From Nonlabens xylanidelens (lineage in GTDB: Bacteria > Bacteroidota > Bacteroidia > Flavobacteriales > Flavobacteriaceae): a stretch of DNA of 64,000 nt. The position numbers and the translations under genes are program-made. This document shows, one piece after another, positions 30,342 through 40,001 of the stretch. Under the pieces are notes generated by a model, which searched no databases, had not been told where the DNA came from, and saw only the letters and a list, made by a program, of their open reading frames with translations. Each line of letters begins with the position of its first letter. Positions within the stretch are counted from its first letter, which is position 1. The stretch is from positions 5,392 through 69,391 of the forward strand of contig NZ_PTJE01000002.1 in assembly GCF_002934445.1 (NCBI RefSeq), written 5' to 3'.

Positions 30342-32101
30342 ACTAGGGGAATTTCTATACTTATGGTGCAACCACCTTTTTCTATGTTAGAGTCTACTGT
30401 AAATGTACCATTCATGTCATTTACTCTCTTTTTTATATTATCAAGACCCATGCCAATTTTCAAGACTTTATTAGGGTCAAAACCTTTACCGTTATCTTCT
30501 ACCATGATATCCAGTATGTTATCATAACCAGTAATATTTATACTAGCCTCTGTAGCATGAGCATGTTTCATGATGTTGTTAATCAATTCTTGAATAATTC
30601 TGAATAAATAGAGTTCTGTAGAGTTGCTTAGACTGCCTTTTAATCCACTGTGAATTACTTCTACGTCTAGATCACCAGATTTATTGATTTTATGAGCTAG
30701 ATCTTTTAAACTACTTATCCAGCCGTCTTCACTTAATACCCTACTGTTTTGCGTGTGTGATAGGGTACGTACTTTTAAATAAGTATCATTAAGAATGTGA
30801 TGAGCATTTTCAAGTATAGATCTAGAGTCATTATCTAGCGTGCGTTCTTTTACATTTTCAATAGAAACTCTTATGGCAGTAAGAGAGCTACCTAGGTCGT
30901 CATGTAAATCTGACGCTATTTTGAGACGTTCTTTTTCTTGTCCAGCGATCATAGCATCTATACTAGCCAGTTCTTGATCTCTCATTAATTTAAGTTCCTT
31001 TTGTTCTTGAGCTAGTTTTCTAGCTACCATTATCTTTTTAGTCTTATAAAAATTTAAAAGAAAATATCCTGCGGTACCTAATGCCATGGTGAGTAGGAAT
31101 AGCAACATATATATGCGCGATTCACTTTTAGAATTTTCAGCTTCTAATTCGGCATTGAGTAGTTCTTTTTCGGCAGTTTCATATTTTGTCTGTAATTCAT
31201 TTAACTGACTCGTATTTTGTGATGCAGATAATGTGTCGTTAGCGGCTAGGTGTCTAAAATAATAATCTGTAGCTTCTTTATACATCTCATTATTAGTTAA
31301 TATATCTGCCTTGTTACGTAATATTAAAATACGTAATTGATAATCAGATAAGTCTTGTGCCATTATCTCGGCTTCATTAATGTTTTCTAATGCTGCTGTA
31401 TGATTTTCTAAAGCTGACTTTAACATAGCCATGTTATTAATGCGCTGCGCAATATAAAGCGTGTCTAATGTTTTTCTAGCCCTTTTAAGATTACGTTCAA
31501 AATAATAGATTGTAGAATCGTATCTGCCTTGAAAATAATGAATAGTACCTATGTTATTTTCTATACTTAATAATTCATCTTCTAAATTATTTTTTTCAGC
31601 AATACGCTGCATTTGATAATTATATTTAAGAGAGAGTTCATAATCTTCTCCTACTAACTCTTTATAAAATGAGTTATTTATACAGTCTATTTTAAATTTA
31701 GGATTATCTAACTTATCAGCTATATTGCAATTCTCTTCAATTAATGAAGGTGCTGCGGTACTATATTCTGAAACGGTATTTGCAATCCGTATCATATAAT
31801 CGTTTGCATTATAGATTACCATTGTTCTTGCAAACTGTTTAAGTTCTTTTACTTCAAGAAAAGCTTTATATGCTTCTACAGATTTATTTTCTCTAAATTT
31901 TATAATACCATCATTAAGAAGGTAGCTAGCTCGATCTTTTTTAGAAAGAGAAGATAAATCATATTCGTCTAATGCTTTTCTCGCTTTTACAGTTTCACCT
32001 TTATCGAGCATGGTAAGCATGTCATTAAAAGAGACTAATTCTTGTGAAAATAGTGATGTACAACTCCATAATAGAGTTAATAAAAATAAGGAGAATCTCA
32101 T
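30338..32101 (-). CDS. TPR-containing HisKA_3 sensor histidine kinase
   Basis: A signal peptide (FLLTLLWSCTSLFSQ) is followed by about 300 residues of TPR-like helical repeats in the periplasm (NNIGTIHYFQGRYDSTIYYFE and similar). A single transmembrane helix comes next (MLLFLLTMALGTAGYFLLNFY, about 329-349), then a coiled coil. The HisKA_3 box ERLKIASDLHDDLGSSLTAIR has phospho-His near 400, and HATPase motifs RIIQELINNIMKHAHA (N), DIMVEDNGKGF (G1) and GMGLDNIKKRV (G2) follow. The domain order is standard for Bacteroidota NarL-type systems. The signal sensed is not deducible. A palindrome copy is absent here. Confidence 0.92.
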   Translation of the reverse strand: MRFSLFLLTLLWSCTSLFSQELVSFNDMLTMLDKGETVKARKALDEYDLSSLSKKDRASYLLNDGIIKFRENKSVEAYKAFLEVKELKQFARTMVIYNANDYMIRIANTVSEYSTAAPSLIEENCNIADKLDNPKFKIDCINNSFYKELVGEDYELSLKYNYQMQRIAEKNNLEDELLSIENNIGTIHYFQGRYDSTIYYFERNLKRARKTLDTLYIAQRINNMAMLKSALENHTAALENINEAEIMAQDLSDYQLRILILRNKADILTNNEMYKEATDYYFRHLAANDTLSASQNTSQLNELQTKYETAEKELLNAELEAENSKSESRIYMLLFLLTMALGTAGYFLLNFYKTKKIMVARKLAQEQKELKLMRDQELASIDAMIAGQEKERLKIASDLHDDLGSSLTAIRVSIENVKERTLDNDSRSILENAHHILNDTYLKVRTLSHTQNSRVLSEDGWISSLKDLAHKINKSGDLDVEVIHSGLKGSLSNSTELYLFRIIQELINNIMKHAHATEASINITGYDNILDIMVEDNGKGFDPNKVLKIGMGLDNIKKRVNDMNGTFTVDSNIEKGGCTISIEIPLV

Positions 32102-32234
32102 ATCAGGTATTAGGGTAAGTACAATATAACCTTTTTATATCAAAGGTTAAAAATACGGATACTATTATGAGATGTTATTAATGAAACCGGAGTTTTTCAT
32201 CTGTTCAAGGAAAAAACAATCCGGATCAAAATCG

Positions 32235-32242
32235 TATTTTTG
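32235..32242 (+). promoter_or_regulatory. -7 box for the DPP III gene
   Basis: TATTTTTG matches TAnnTTTG, 36 bases upstream of the ATG at 32279. No good -33 element is visible. Confidence 0.4.
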
Positions 32243-32278
32243 AGATAATCATATAAATCCTTTAAACTCAATATATTC

Positions 32279-34300
32279 ATGAAATATCTTAAAATTGCTG
32301 GTTGCATATTTGCTGCCTCTCTTACGTTTTCTTGTCAAGAGAAAATAGAAAAGAAACAAGAAACGGTTAAAACTGAAAAAGTAATAGATTTCAATTACAA
32401 TGTCACAGAATTTGCTGACATAGGTGTTTTACGTTATCAAATACCAGGTTGGGAAGAACTCACTTTAAAACAACAAAAATTAGTCTATTACCTAACTCAA
32501 GCAGGTTTAAGTGGTAGAGATATTACTTGGGATCAAAATTATCGTAACAATTTAGTTATAAGAAAAGGTTTAGAAAGTATCTATACCAATTATAAAGGTG
32601 ATAAAACAACTGAAGAATGGCAACAATTTGAAACCTACTTAAAACGCATATGGTTTGCAAATGGTATTCATCACCATTATAGTATGGATAAGATGAAACC
32701 AGAATTTTCTAAAGAATTTTTAGTTACTTTATTGAGAGATCAAAGTCTAATTATGCCATCTGAAGCAGTAGATGTCATGTTTAACGATAAGGATTCTAAA
32801 AAAGTAGTTCTTGATAAAGACAAAGATATTGTACTCGAGAGTGCGGTTAATTTTTATGAACCAGGAATTACAACTGAAGAGGCTATAGCATTTTATAAAA
32901 GCCAACCAGTTGATAAAGAGACACCAGTAGAAATAGGATTGAACTCTAGATTGATTAGAAAAGAGGGCAAATTAATGTCAGACGTTTATAAGAGTGGTGG
33001 TCTGTACGGTGCTGCAATTGATCAAATCATTCACTACCTAAAACTAGCACAAGGCGTTGCAGAAACGGAGCAACAAGAAAAAGCTCTAGGTTTATTAATT
33101 GAATATTATCAAACTGGTGATCTAGAAAAGTGGGACGAATATTCTATTGCATGGAGCACAAGTACAGAAGGTGCTGTGGACTGGATCAACGGTTTTATAG
33201 AAGTCTATAACGACCCTATCGCTTATAAAGGTAGCTATGAAACAATCGTACAGATAAAGGATTTTGAAATGTCACGCCAGATGAATGTCTTGAGTGAAAA
33301 CGCACAATGGTTTGAAGATAATTCACCACTTATGCAAGAGCATAAAAAACCTAAAGTAACTGGAGTAAGCTATAAAACGGTAAATGTAGCAGGTGAGGCA
33401 GGAGACGCTAGTCCAGCGACACCTATAGGAGTGAATTTACCTAATAATACGTGGATACGATCTGTACACGGTAGTAAATCAGTTTCTCTTGGTAATATTA
33501 TTGGTGCTTATGGTAACGCAGGTGGTTCTGGCAGATTAGATGAGTTTGCACACGATGAGAAAGAAATAGAACTTGAGAAAAAATACGGTGCCAAAGCTGA
33601 TAAATTACACACAGCTCTTCATGAAGTGGTAGGGCATGCAAGTGGTCAGATTAACCCTGGAGTAGGAACGCCTAAAGAAACATTAGGTAGTTATAAATCT
33701 ACAATAGAAGAAGGTCGTGCAGATCTTTTTGGGCTTTATTACCTTATGGACCCTAAGTTAGAGGAACTAGGCCTTGTCGACGACTGGAAAAATTACGGTA
33801 TGGCTGCTTATGACGGTTATATAAGAAACGGTATGTTATCTCAGCTCGTACGTTTAGAATTAGGGCAGGATGTAGAAGAAGCCCACATGCGTAACAGACA
33901 ATGGGTGAGTGCCTGGGTTTATGAAAAAGGTAAAGAGGATAATGTAATTGAAAAAGTGGTAAAGGACGGTAAAACTTATTATGATATTAAGGATTACGAT
34001 AAATTGAGAGAGCTTTTTGGCCAACTTTTAAAAGAAACACAACGCATTACTAGCGAGGGTGATTTTAAAGCTGGACAGGCACTAGTAGAGAACTATGGTG
34101 TAAAAGTAGATCAAGATATTCATAAAGAAGTGCTAGAGAGAAACAGTAAGTTCAAAGCTCCAGCTTATAGAGGTTTTGTAAACCCTGTTATCGTTCCTAC
34201 TATGGATGGTGATTCTATATCAGGTTTTTCTATTGAACAACCTAAAAGCTTTGAAGAACAAATGCTTATGTACTCAAAGAATTATGGCCATTTAGATTAA
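32279..34300 (+). CDS. Dipeptidyl peptidase III-like metallopeptidase (M49), lipoprotein
   Basis: M49 zinc exopeptidases remove dipeptides from peptide N-termini. The unusual zinc motif HEVVGH (residues 448-453) and the second motif EEGRADLFGLYYL (Glu pair 477-478) are both present, as in DPP III. A lipoprotein signal (lipobox TFSC, Cys at about 19) suggests periplasmic or outer-membrane anchoring, unlike cytosolic eukaryotic DPP III. The length of 673 is normal. Homologues are sometimes misnamed dihydrofolate reductase in databases; the motifs exclude that. It is monocistronic with its own terminator. Confidence 0.92.
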   Translation: MKYLKIAGCIFAASLTFSCQEKIEKKQETVKTEKVIDFNYNVTEFADIGVLRYQIPGWEELTLKQQKLVYYLTQAGLSGRDITWDQNYRNNLVIRKGLESIYTNYKGDKTTEEWQQFETYLKRIWFANGIHHHYSMDKMKPEFSKEFLVTLLRDQSLIMPSEAVDVMFNDKDSKKVVLDKDKDIVLESAVNFYEPGITTEEAIAFYKSQPVDKETPVEIGLNSRLIRKEGKLMSDVYKSGGLYGAAIDQIIHYLKLAQGVAETEQQEKALGLLIEYYQTGDLEKWDEYSIAWSTSTEGAVDWINGFIEVYNDPIAYKGSYETIVQIKDFEMSRQMNVLSENAQWFEDNSPLMQEHKKPKVTGVSYKTVNVAGEAGDASPATPIGVNLPNNTWIRSVHGSKSVSLGNIIGAYGNAGGSGRLDEFAHDEKEIELEKKYGAKADKLHTALHEVVGHASGQINPGVGTPKETLGSYKSTIEEGRADLFGLYYLMDPKLEELGLVDDWKNYGMAAYDGYIRNGMLSQLVRLELGQDVEEAHMRNRQWVSAWVYEKGKEDNVIEKVVKDGKTYYDIKDYDKLRELFGQLLKETQRITSEGDFKAGQALVENYGVKVDQDIHKEVLERNSKFKAPAYRGFVNPVIVPTMDGDSISGFSIEQPKSFEEQMLMYSKNYGHLD

Positions 34301-34314
34301 GAAATTTATAATTC

Positions 34315-34330
34315 CGCTTTCGCGAAAGCG
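34315..34330. repeat. CGCTTTCGCGAAAGCG palindrome, copy 7
   Basis: A perfect copy 14 bases after the DPP III stop and 10 bases before its terminator stem. Confidence 0.95.
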
Positions 34331-34340
34331 AAATCACAAA

Positions 34341-34371
34341 AAGCACTAGAAGAGATTCTGGTGCTTTTTTT
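34341..34371 (+). terminator. DPP III terminator
   Basis: AAGCACTAGAA pairs with TTCTGGTGCTT (one G-T pair), followed by seven T. It overlaps the end of the convergent small membrane gene. Confidence 0.85.
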
Positions 34372-34591
34372 ATTTCTGTAAACCAAATTTTATGGCAACG
34401 AGAAGTAAAATAAAAGCTATAAAGCCTATAAGTATCCAGAATACGCCTTTGTAATTTTTCTTATGTAATTTTTTATCTTTTAAATACATAAAAGAAATAA
34501 TAACTACAAAAACTAAGAAAAAGCCTATTCCAAAATTAATCTGTCCACTACTGAACATAGGATCTTTTAAAACTAATGGCAATGCACTCAT
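34370..34591 (-). CDS. Small two-helix membrane protein, 73 aa
   Basis: Two transmembrane helices (FGIGFFLVFVVIISFMYL, about residues 20-37, and GVFWILIGFIAFILLLVAIKF, about 49-69) are joined by a Lys-rich cytoplasmic loop (KDKKLHKKNYK). The sequence MFSSGQINFGIGFF is typical of a small protein family conserved in Flavobacteriaceae, of unknown function. ATG at 34591 or the internal ATG at 34558 could be the start; I keep the longer one because the lead LVLKDPMF recurs in homologues as I recall them. A TAATTTTG -7 box lies at 34608-34615. Confidence 0.75.
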   Translation of the reverse strand: MSALPLVLKDPMFSSGQINFGIGFFLVFVVIISFMYLKDKKLHKKNYKGVFWILIGFIAFILLLVAIKFGLQK

Positions 34592-34607
34592 AGAAAACTT
34601 ATTTTTA

Positions 34608-34615
34608 CAAAATTA
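34608..34615 (-). promoter_or_regulatory. -7 box for the small membrane protein gene
   Basis: TAATTTTG on the minus strand, 16 bases upstream of ATG 34591, fits TAnnTTTG. Confidence 0.4.
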
Positions 34616-34645
34616 CAAACCAATACTAGCAAATACACCATAGAT

Positions 34646-35038
34646 ATGAAGAAACAAATAGAAAGTGTCCATAAATTTCACACCGCTTTTAAATTAGGTA
34701 AGAATAGTAAACCGGTTGCTCACATCACAGAACGTAGAAATAAGTTGCGATATGAGTTGATGAAAGAAGAAAATGAGGAATATCTAGAAGCAGCACAAAA
34801 TGATGATCTCGTAGAGGTTGCAGACGCTTTAGGAGACATGCTTTATATTCTATGCGGTACAATTATAGAACATGGAATGCAAGATGTCATAGAAGACGTG
34901 TTTGATGAAATACAACGATCTAATATGTCTAAGTTAGGAGAAAATGGTTTGCCTATTTATCGAGAAGATGGTAAGGTTCTAAAAGGGCCCACTTATTCAA
35001 AGCCTAATTTTGATAAGATTTTAAAGAATTTTATGTAA
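34646..35038 (+). CDS. MazG-like nucleotide pyrophosphohydrolase
   Basis: The 130-residue all-alpha NTP pyrophosphohydrolase (MazG/PRA-PH superfamily) has the metal-binding ELMKEENEEYLEAA (about residues 37-50, EExxE) and EVADALGDMLYILCG (about 57-71, ExxD) motifs. Such enzymes hydrolyse nucleoside triphosphates, or phosphoribosyl-ATP in the HisE case, releasing pyrophosphate. This one is stand-alone and has an extra C-terminal tail (GKVLKGPTYSKPNF) seen in phage- and Bacteroidota-type members. House-cleaning of aberrant nucleotides is the likely role. Confidence 0.85.
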   Translation: MKKQIESVHKFHTAFKLGKNSKPVAHITERRNKLRYELMKEENEEYLEAAQNDDLVEVADALGDMLYILCGTIIEHGMQDVIEDVFDEIQRSNMSKLGENGLPIYREDGKVLKGPTYSKPNFDKILKNFM

Positions 35039-35095
35039 AAAATTTAAAATAGAGTAGTGTAAGTGGCTTCTTATTTTGAGAAACCATTATAAATA

Positions 35096-35126
35096 AAAAG
35101 CGAGCTATTTTAAATAGCTCGCTTTT
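35096..35126. terminator. Bidirectional terminator
   Basis: AAAAGCGAGCTATTT and AAATAGCTCGCTTTT form a nearly loopless 15-bp stem between the convergent MazG-like and T9SS genes. Confidence 0.88.
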
Positions 35127-35146
35127 GTAATTTATGATAAGTGTGT

Positions 35147-38100
35147 TTATCGTTTCAGGGCAAAATGGCCTTTAAAACTACGTCCATCACTTAATTCTAC
35201 TAAGTACCAGTAATCACTAGATGGCATAGGAGTACCATTATAATTACCATCCCATCCTGCACCGGTAGGGCTTACTTGTTTTAATAATTTACCGTATCGG
35301 TCAAATATATAGATAGTAGCATCTGGTATAGTTTCTACAGCTATTACTTGCCATGTGTCGTGGTATCCATCTTGGTTAGGAGTAAAGTAAGGTGGTCCAC
35401 CTATGATTACGGCATCCATCGATACTGTTCCACAACCGTTTTTATCTCTTACAAAAATGGTATAGAAACCAGGATAAAGGTTATTAAATCGCTGACTGTC
35501 TTGATATACAAAGTTGTCTAGAGAGAATTCATAATCACCACTTCCTGTTACAATAGCAGTAAGAGTGTTTGTGTTTACCTCAAACTGTCCTACATCTATA
35601 CGCTCTATTACAGCTACATCAGACTCTACTACTGTAATTGTTGCTGTACTATCACATCCATCTGCATTAGTTACCGTCACTGTATAATCACCACCACTAG
35701 CAACGTCTATAGTTCTAGATGTAGCTCCAGTAGACCATAAGTAACTAGAGAATCCTGCACCTGCATCTATATTTTCTGCAACACCAGCACAAATAGTATA
35801 AGGACCTTGATCTGCAATAACTGGTCTAGCAAATACTTCTATTAAGAAACTAGAAACGTCATAACAATCAGTATTTGATGTGTTTTCAATTCTAGCATAG
35901 ATTGTTTGAGATCTAGAAGTGTTTGTATAAGGAAAGGTTAATGCGTTCACATCGTTGTCAGCATCTGCCTGACTAACGTGGTATGTAACATCAAAGTCGG
36001 TAGTACTTTGTCCATTATAAATGGCAGCATCTTGAGAGCTGAAATCAAACTCTTCAAAGCCATCATTACTCACGTCATCACAACCTACTATATCTGCACC
36101 GATTCCGGCTGTAGGCTCCACACTTACTGTAAGAGTAAAGCTTGTGAAATCAGCACAAACTGGGTTTATAGCAGACTCTATTCTTACAAAAATAGTTTCT
36201 GGTGTAGTAGTGCTACTAGCATACATAGTAGGTAGCGCAGCAGTATTCATATCTGCATCGTTTTGTGATGGGTGGAAAGTGATATTGAAATCATTTGGAT
36301 TCTGACCATCTAATACTTGACTATTTGCAAGACTTAGGTCAAATACTTCACTACCATCATTACCTGGATCGTCACAAGTAATCATATCTGCAACAGTATT
36401 AGCTGTTGGAGTAGGGCTTATAACAAATTGGAATGTCGTTGTACTGTAACACATGTCATTATCTGCATTATCTACTCTAGCAAATAAGTTAGGTGTAGAA
36501 CTAGTTACGGCATAAGGACTTGCTAGAGGTGAAACGTTATTATCGGCATCTGCTTGAGTTGCGTGATAAGTTACATTAAAACTAGTGTTGGTCTGTCCGT
36601 TTAAAATTTCTGCATCAAACTGAGATAAGTTAACGTCTTCAGTTCCATCATTAGAAATGTCATCACATACTATTATGTCTGCAGGTGTACCAGCTAGTGG
36701 TAATGGATCTACAAAAATGTCAAACATTTCTGTATCATAACATCCGGTATTACTGTTAGTTTGTATTCTCACAAATAAAGTAGTAGAACCACTATTGTAA
36801 ATAGTAGTTAATGGTGTGGCACCACCTACACTTCCTAAATCAGCATCTACTTGAGATGTAAAGTACTCTATTGTAAAGTTAGTAGCAGTTTGTGTACCTA
36901 ATACTTCAGCATCTTTAGTACTAAGATCAAAGTCTTCTAATCCATCGTTAGTCATATCATCACATAATCTGTATTCAGTTACAGGGTTTGCTATAGCTTG
37001 CGCGTCTAGAATAATATTGATAGGTGTTGTGCTAGCACAAGTCATGTTATCACTATTATCAACTCTTACAAAAACAGTTGTTGTTCCTAAATTTACGGTG
37101 TAAGCTGTGGTGATTTCTGCAGTGTCATTATCAGCATCTGCTTGAGTTGGGTGATAAGAAATTACAAAGTTAGGAGAGGTCTGTCCATTTAATACCGCGG
37201 TATCAAATTGTGTAAGATCTATATCTTCAGTACCGTCGTTAGTTTCATCATCACAAAGAACTAAATCTGCAACTGTGTTTGCCACTGGTAAATCATCTAC
37301 AATAAGATCAAATGTTGTTGTATCAAAACAGCTTGTGTTTATTACGTTCTCAATACGTACATACATCGTCTGGCCAGCACTACTGTACATGTCATTAACT
37401 GCAGTTGCTCCTCCCACAGTACCTAAATCAGCATCTGCTTGGGAAGTAAAGTATTCTATGTTGAAATCTGCAGCTGCTTGAGTTAACAGTATTTCAGGAT
37501 TTCTAGTAACAAGGTCAAATACTTCAGAATTGTTATTTGAAATGTCATCACATAATCTATAAGTAGCTATAGGATTTGCTACAGGTTGTGTATCTAGTCT
37601 TAATTCAAACGACGTTGTATCAAAACAAGGTTCATTATTTAAATTATCTATTCGTACAAACAAAGTAGTTGTAGCAGTCAGGTCATATGAATTAGGTAGA
37701 TCATTAGCACCTGTATCAGCATCTGCTTGTGAGATGTGGTACGTTATTACATAATCAGGATCTGTTTGAGTTCCTAAAACTTCGGCATCAAAATCTGAAA
37801 GTGTTATAATTTCAGAGTTGTCATTTGCAGCATCACAAACGGCGATATCCATAACAGCGTTTGCAGTAGGAGTAGACCATATAAAAAGATCTACTTCTGT
37901 GGTAGATGTACAACCACCTGGGCTGTTGTCTTGCAACCTTATAAAAATAGTCTCCATATTAGGAGTTGTGTTAGTATAAGAAGTTGGGTTCATAATAGGA
38001 TTTGAAGCAGTACTTGCATCTGCAGCAGTCACATGATAAGAGATAGTAAATGCAGTTGCTGGTAATCCATTCAGAACTTCAGTTTCGGTAGTTGTTAAAT

Positions 38101-39883
38101 CAAATGTTGATATACCATCATTATCGTCATCACAAACGACTAAATCTGTAGGTCTAGTAGCACCAGACCCTGAAGCTACTATAACATCAAAGAATCCTGT
38201 ATCAAAGCAAAGACTTGAAGTAGCATTTTCTTCATTTGTGATCCTTACATAAACTGTTGTAGTACCGACAGGGAAATCATATGGCATTGTAATGCTCGAT
38301 ACATTATTATCTGCAGCATTTTGTGATAAGAAATACTCGATCATAAAATTAGGATCTATCTGGGTATCTAAAACCTCTGGAGATTCAGCAATTGTTAAAT
38401 CTCTAGTTTCTATACCGTCACCATCACTATCACATAAAAATACATCTGCTACAGGATTTGCTATAGGATTTGCATAAATAGTTATGTCTTGAGAGGCTGT
38501 AAATCTAAAACCACCATTACGTACAACTAAGGTAACTGTATAAACTCCTGGAGCAGGAAAAGTATGAATAGGGTTAAGAACTGTACTAGTCGGTGAACCA
38601 TCACCAAAATTCCAAGTTACTGTAGAAGTAGGACAAAAGTCGGCTGTAGATGCTTCAAATTGAATAGGTGTTTGATCACAAAAGTTAACCTGATTGATAG
38701 AGGCGCCGCCACTACCACCACCAGCAACAGATTCATATGAGTTAAAAGAAGGTTCAAAGAAGGAAGTTATAAAAGGAGGTAACCCTTCTCTTGAATTATT
38801 ATTTAAAGGAATTCCATCGTCAATATAATTTGCAGCAGCACCAACTGAATCTGGAGATCTTATCACACCTAACCAAGGTTGACAAGCACGAGCATGATAA
38901 ATTTTACCATCTATACCTAATTGTAATGCTCCTCTTTCACTATTATTTGCTCCATTTGCAGCAAAAACGAATGGAGTAGAGTTCCATCCACCTCCACTAT
39001 TTATATTATATTGAAGAATTTCTCTATTAACGGATGTACTACATCCATTTCCGCCAGAAGCAGAATTAGCATTTAGATAAATTAATTGAGAATCAGGTGA
39101 AAACTCTGCACCATAAAAATGGTCAATAATATTGCTAGAAGTGGTAAGAGCAACAGGATTACTAACTACACCAGTGGCTGTGTCAAAATCAGTAAGATAT
39201 GCTGTTCCAGCTGGTTCTACAGATGTGTTAGCAATTTTACTCCCATCTGGTGATAATCTTATATAACCACGAGCATCTGTAAGTGAAGATGTTACTGGAA
39301 GTGTAGAATCTACACCTCTAGAAGCAAGTATAATACCGCCGGCGGCAGGATAAGCACTATATTCTCCACCGTTTTCAAATGTCACGATCCAATAGAAAGT
39401 CCCATTATCACTTAATGTTGCGGTTACTTTTTCTTGAGTATCAGCTTGTATAAGAATATCTCTACGACCTGCGATAACGTCACCTAGTCCACCATTTAAT
39501 GTCATGTCTACAATACTGTACCTTAATCCAGCAAAAGAACTTATAGTAATAACAAAATAACGGTCTGCAACACCTAAATCAGGAATAATTATGGCAGACT
39601 GTGCACTAGATCCATTTCCAGATAGTCCAGTACCATTAGCCATAGCTACACCGTTTCTATTCCATATAGTTTGCCCATCTGAATACATTTGAAGAATTCC
39701 ACATTCGTCTGAGATGGTACTACAACCTTCGGCTGTGGCAAGGCTACCGGCAGGAGCTGCTACAGGTGCTCCAGAATTAAAATCTACACTAGCATTATCT
39801 CCAAAAAACCACCAGGCGGCTTCTAACTGTCCAAATGACAATATGGGAATCGATAAAAAGAATAAGAGGAAAAGTTTTTTCAT
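35147..39883 (-). CDS. Large T9SS type B surface protein with nine repeat modules, 1578 aa
   Basis: A signal peptide (FLLFFLSIPILSFGQ) precedes an N-terminal domain opening with EAAWWFFGDNASVDFNSG, homologous to that of the 996-residue protein at 14332-17322. A PKD domain (STVTWNFGDGSPTST, about residues 425-475) follows. Then come nine ~95-residue modules that each begin with a CDD-x-SNDG-E-FDL-like segment and contain IxYHxSQADAD, TIFVRI and SCFDTTTF elements. An Ig-like domain (SSYLWSTGATSRT) and the type B sorting domain (PYFTPNQDGYHDTW ... FKGHFALKR) end it. T9SS export and surface anchoring are expected. The Asp/Asn-rich module starts may bind calcium. An adhesin role is inferred. Confidence 0.9.
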   Translation of the reverse strand: MKKLFLLFFLSIPILSFGQLEAAWWFFGDNASVDFNSGAPVAAPAGSLATAEGCSTISDECGILQMYSDGQTIWNRNGVAMANGTGLSGNGSSAQSAIIIPDLGVADRYFVITISSFAGLRYSIVDMTLNGGLGDVIAGRRDILIQADTQEKVTATLSDNGTFYWIVTFENGGEYSAYPAAGGIILASRGVDSTLPVTSSLTDARGYIRLSPDGSKIANTSVEPAGTAYLTDFDTATGVVSNPVALTTSSNIIDHFYGAEFSPDSQLIYLNANSASGGNGCSTSVNREILQYNINSGGGWNSTPFVFAANGANNSERGALQLGIDGKIYHARACQPWLGVIRSPDSVGAAANYIDDGIPLNNNSREGLPPFITSFFEPSFNSYESVAGGGSGGASINQVNFCDQTPIQFEASTADFCPTSTVTWNFGDGSPTSTVLNPIHTFPAPGVYTVTLVVRNGGFRFTASQDITIYANPIANPVADVFLCDSDGDGIETRDLTIAESPEVLDTQIDPNFMIEYFLSQNAADNNVSSITMPYDFPVGTTTVYVRITNEENATSSLCFDTGFFDVIVASGSGATRPTDLVVCDDDNDGISTFDLTTTETEVLNGLPATAFTISYHVTAADASTASNPIMNPTSYTNTTPNMETIFIRLQDNSPGGCTSTTEVDLFIWSTPTANAVMDIAVCDAANDNSEIITLSDFDAEVLGTQTDPDYVITYHISQADADTGANDLPNSYDLTATTTLFVRIDNLNNEPCFDTTSFELRLDTQPVANPIATYRLCDDISNNNSEVFDLVTRNPEILLTQAAADFNIEYFTSQADADLGTVGGATAVNDMYSSAGQTMYVRIENVINTSCFDTTTFDLIVDDLPVANTVADLVLCDDETNDGTEDIDLTQFDTAVLNGQTSPNFVISYHPTQADADNDTAEITTAYTVNLGTTTVFVRVDNSDNMTCASTTPINIILDAQAIANPVTEYRLCDDMTNDGLEDFDLSTKDAEVLGTQTATNFTIEYFTSQVDADLGSVGGATPLTTIYNSGSTTLFVRIQTNSNTGCYDTEMFDIFVDPLPLAGTPADIIVCDDISNDGTEDVNLSQFDAEILNGQTNTSFNVTYHATQADADNNVSPLASPYAVTSSTPNLFARVDNADNDMCYSTTTFQFVISPTPTANTVADMITCDDPGNDGSEVFDLSLANSQVLDGQNPNDFNITFHPSQNDADMNTAALPTMYASSTTTPETIFVRIESAINPVCADFTSFTLTVSVEPTAGIGADIVGCDDVSNDGFEEFDFSSQDAAIYNGQSTTDFDVTYHVSQADADNDVNALTFPYTNTSRSQTIYARIENTSNTDCYDVSSFLIEVFARPVIADQGPYTICAGVAENIDAGAGFSSYLWSTGATSRTIDVASGGDYTVTVTNADGCDSTATITVVESDVAVIERIDVGQFEVNTNTLTAIVTGSGDYEFSLDNFVYQDSQRFNNLYPGFYTIFVRDKNGCGTVSMDAVIIGGPPYFTPNQDGYHDTWQVIAVETIPDATIYIFDRYGKLLKQVSPTGAGWDGNYNGTPMPSSDYWYLVELSDGRSFKGHFALKR

Positions 39884-40001
39884 GGCTTTATAGTTTTGAG
39901 AGCCGTAAAATAGTCATTTTTTTCCAATTCTATAAAATCACAATAAAATAGTTAAATTGATAAATATTTAACATTAAATTTTTAAAGGAAAAGTAATTTT
40001 C

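Noticed and set aside
32279-34300. Dihydrofolate reductase, a label sometimes attached to homologues
   Set aside because: The HExxGH and EExR/AD motifs of M49 peptidases are present and no DHFR motif is seen.
35147-39883. Periodic repeats resembling a CRISPR or tandem-repeat array
   Set aside because: The periodicity of about 280 bases comes from in-frame protein modules with diverged DNA; there are no identical short repeats with unique spacers.
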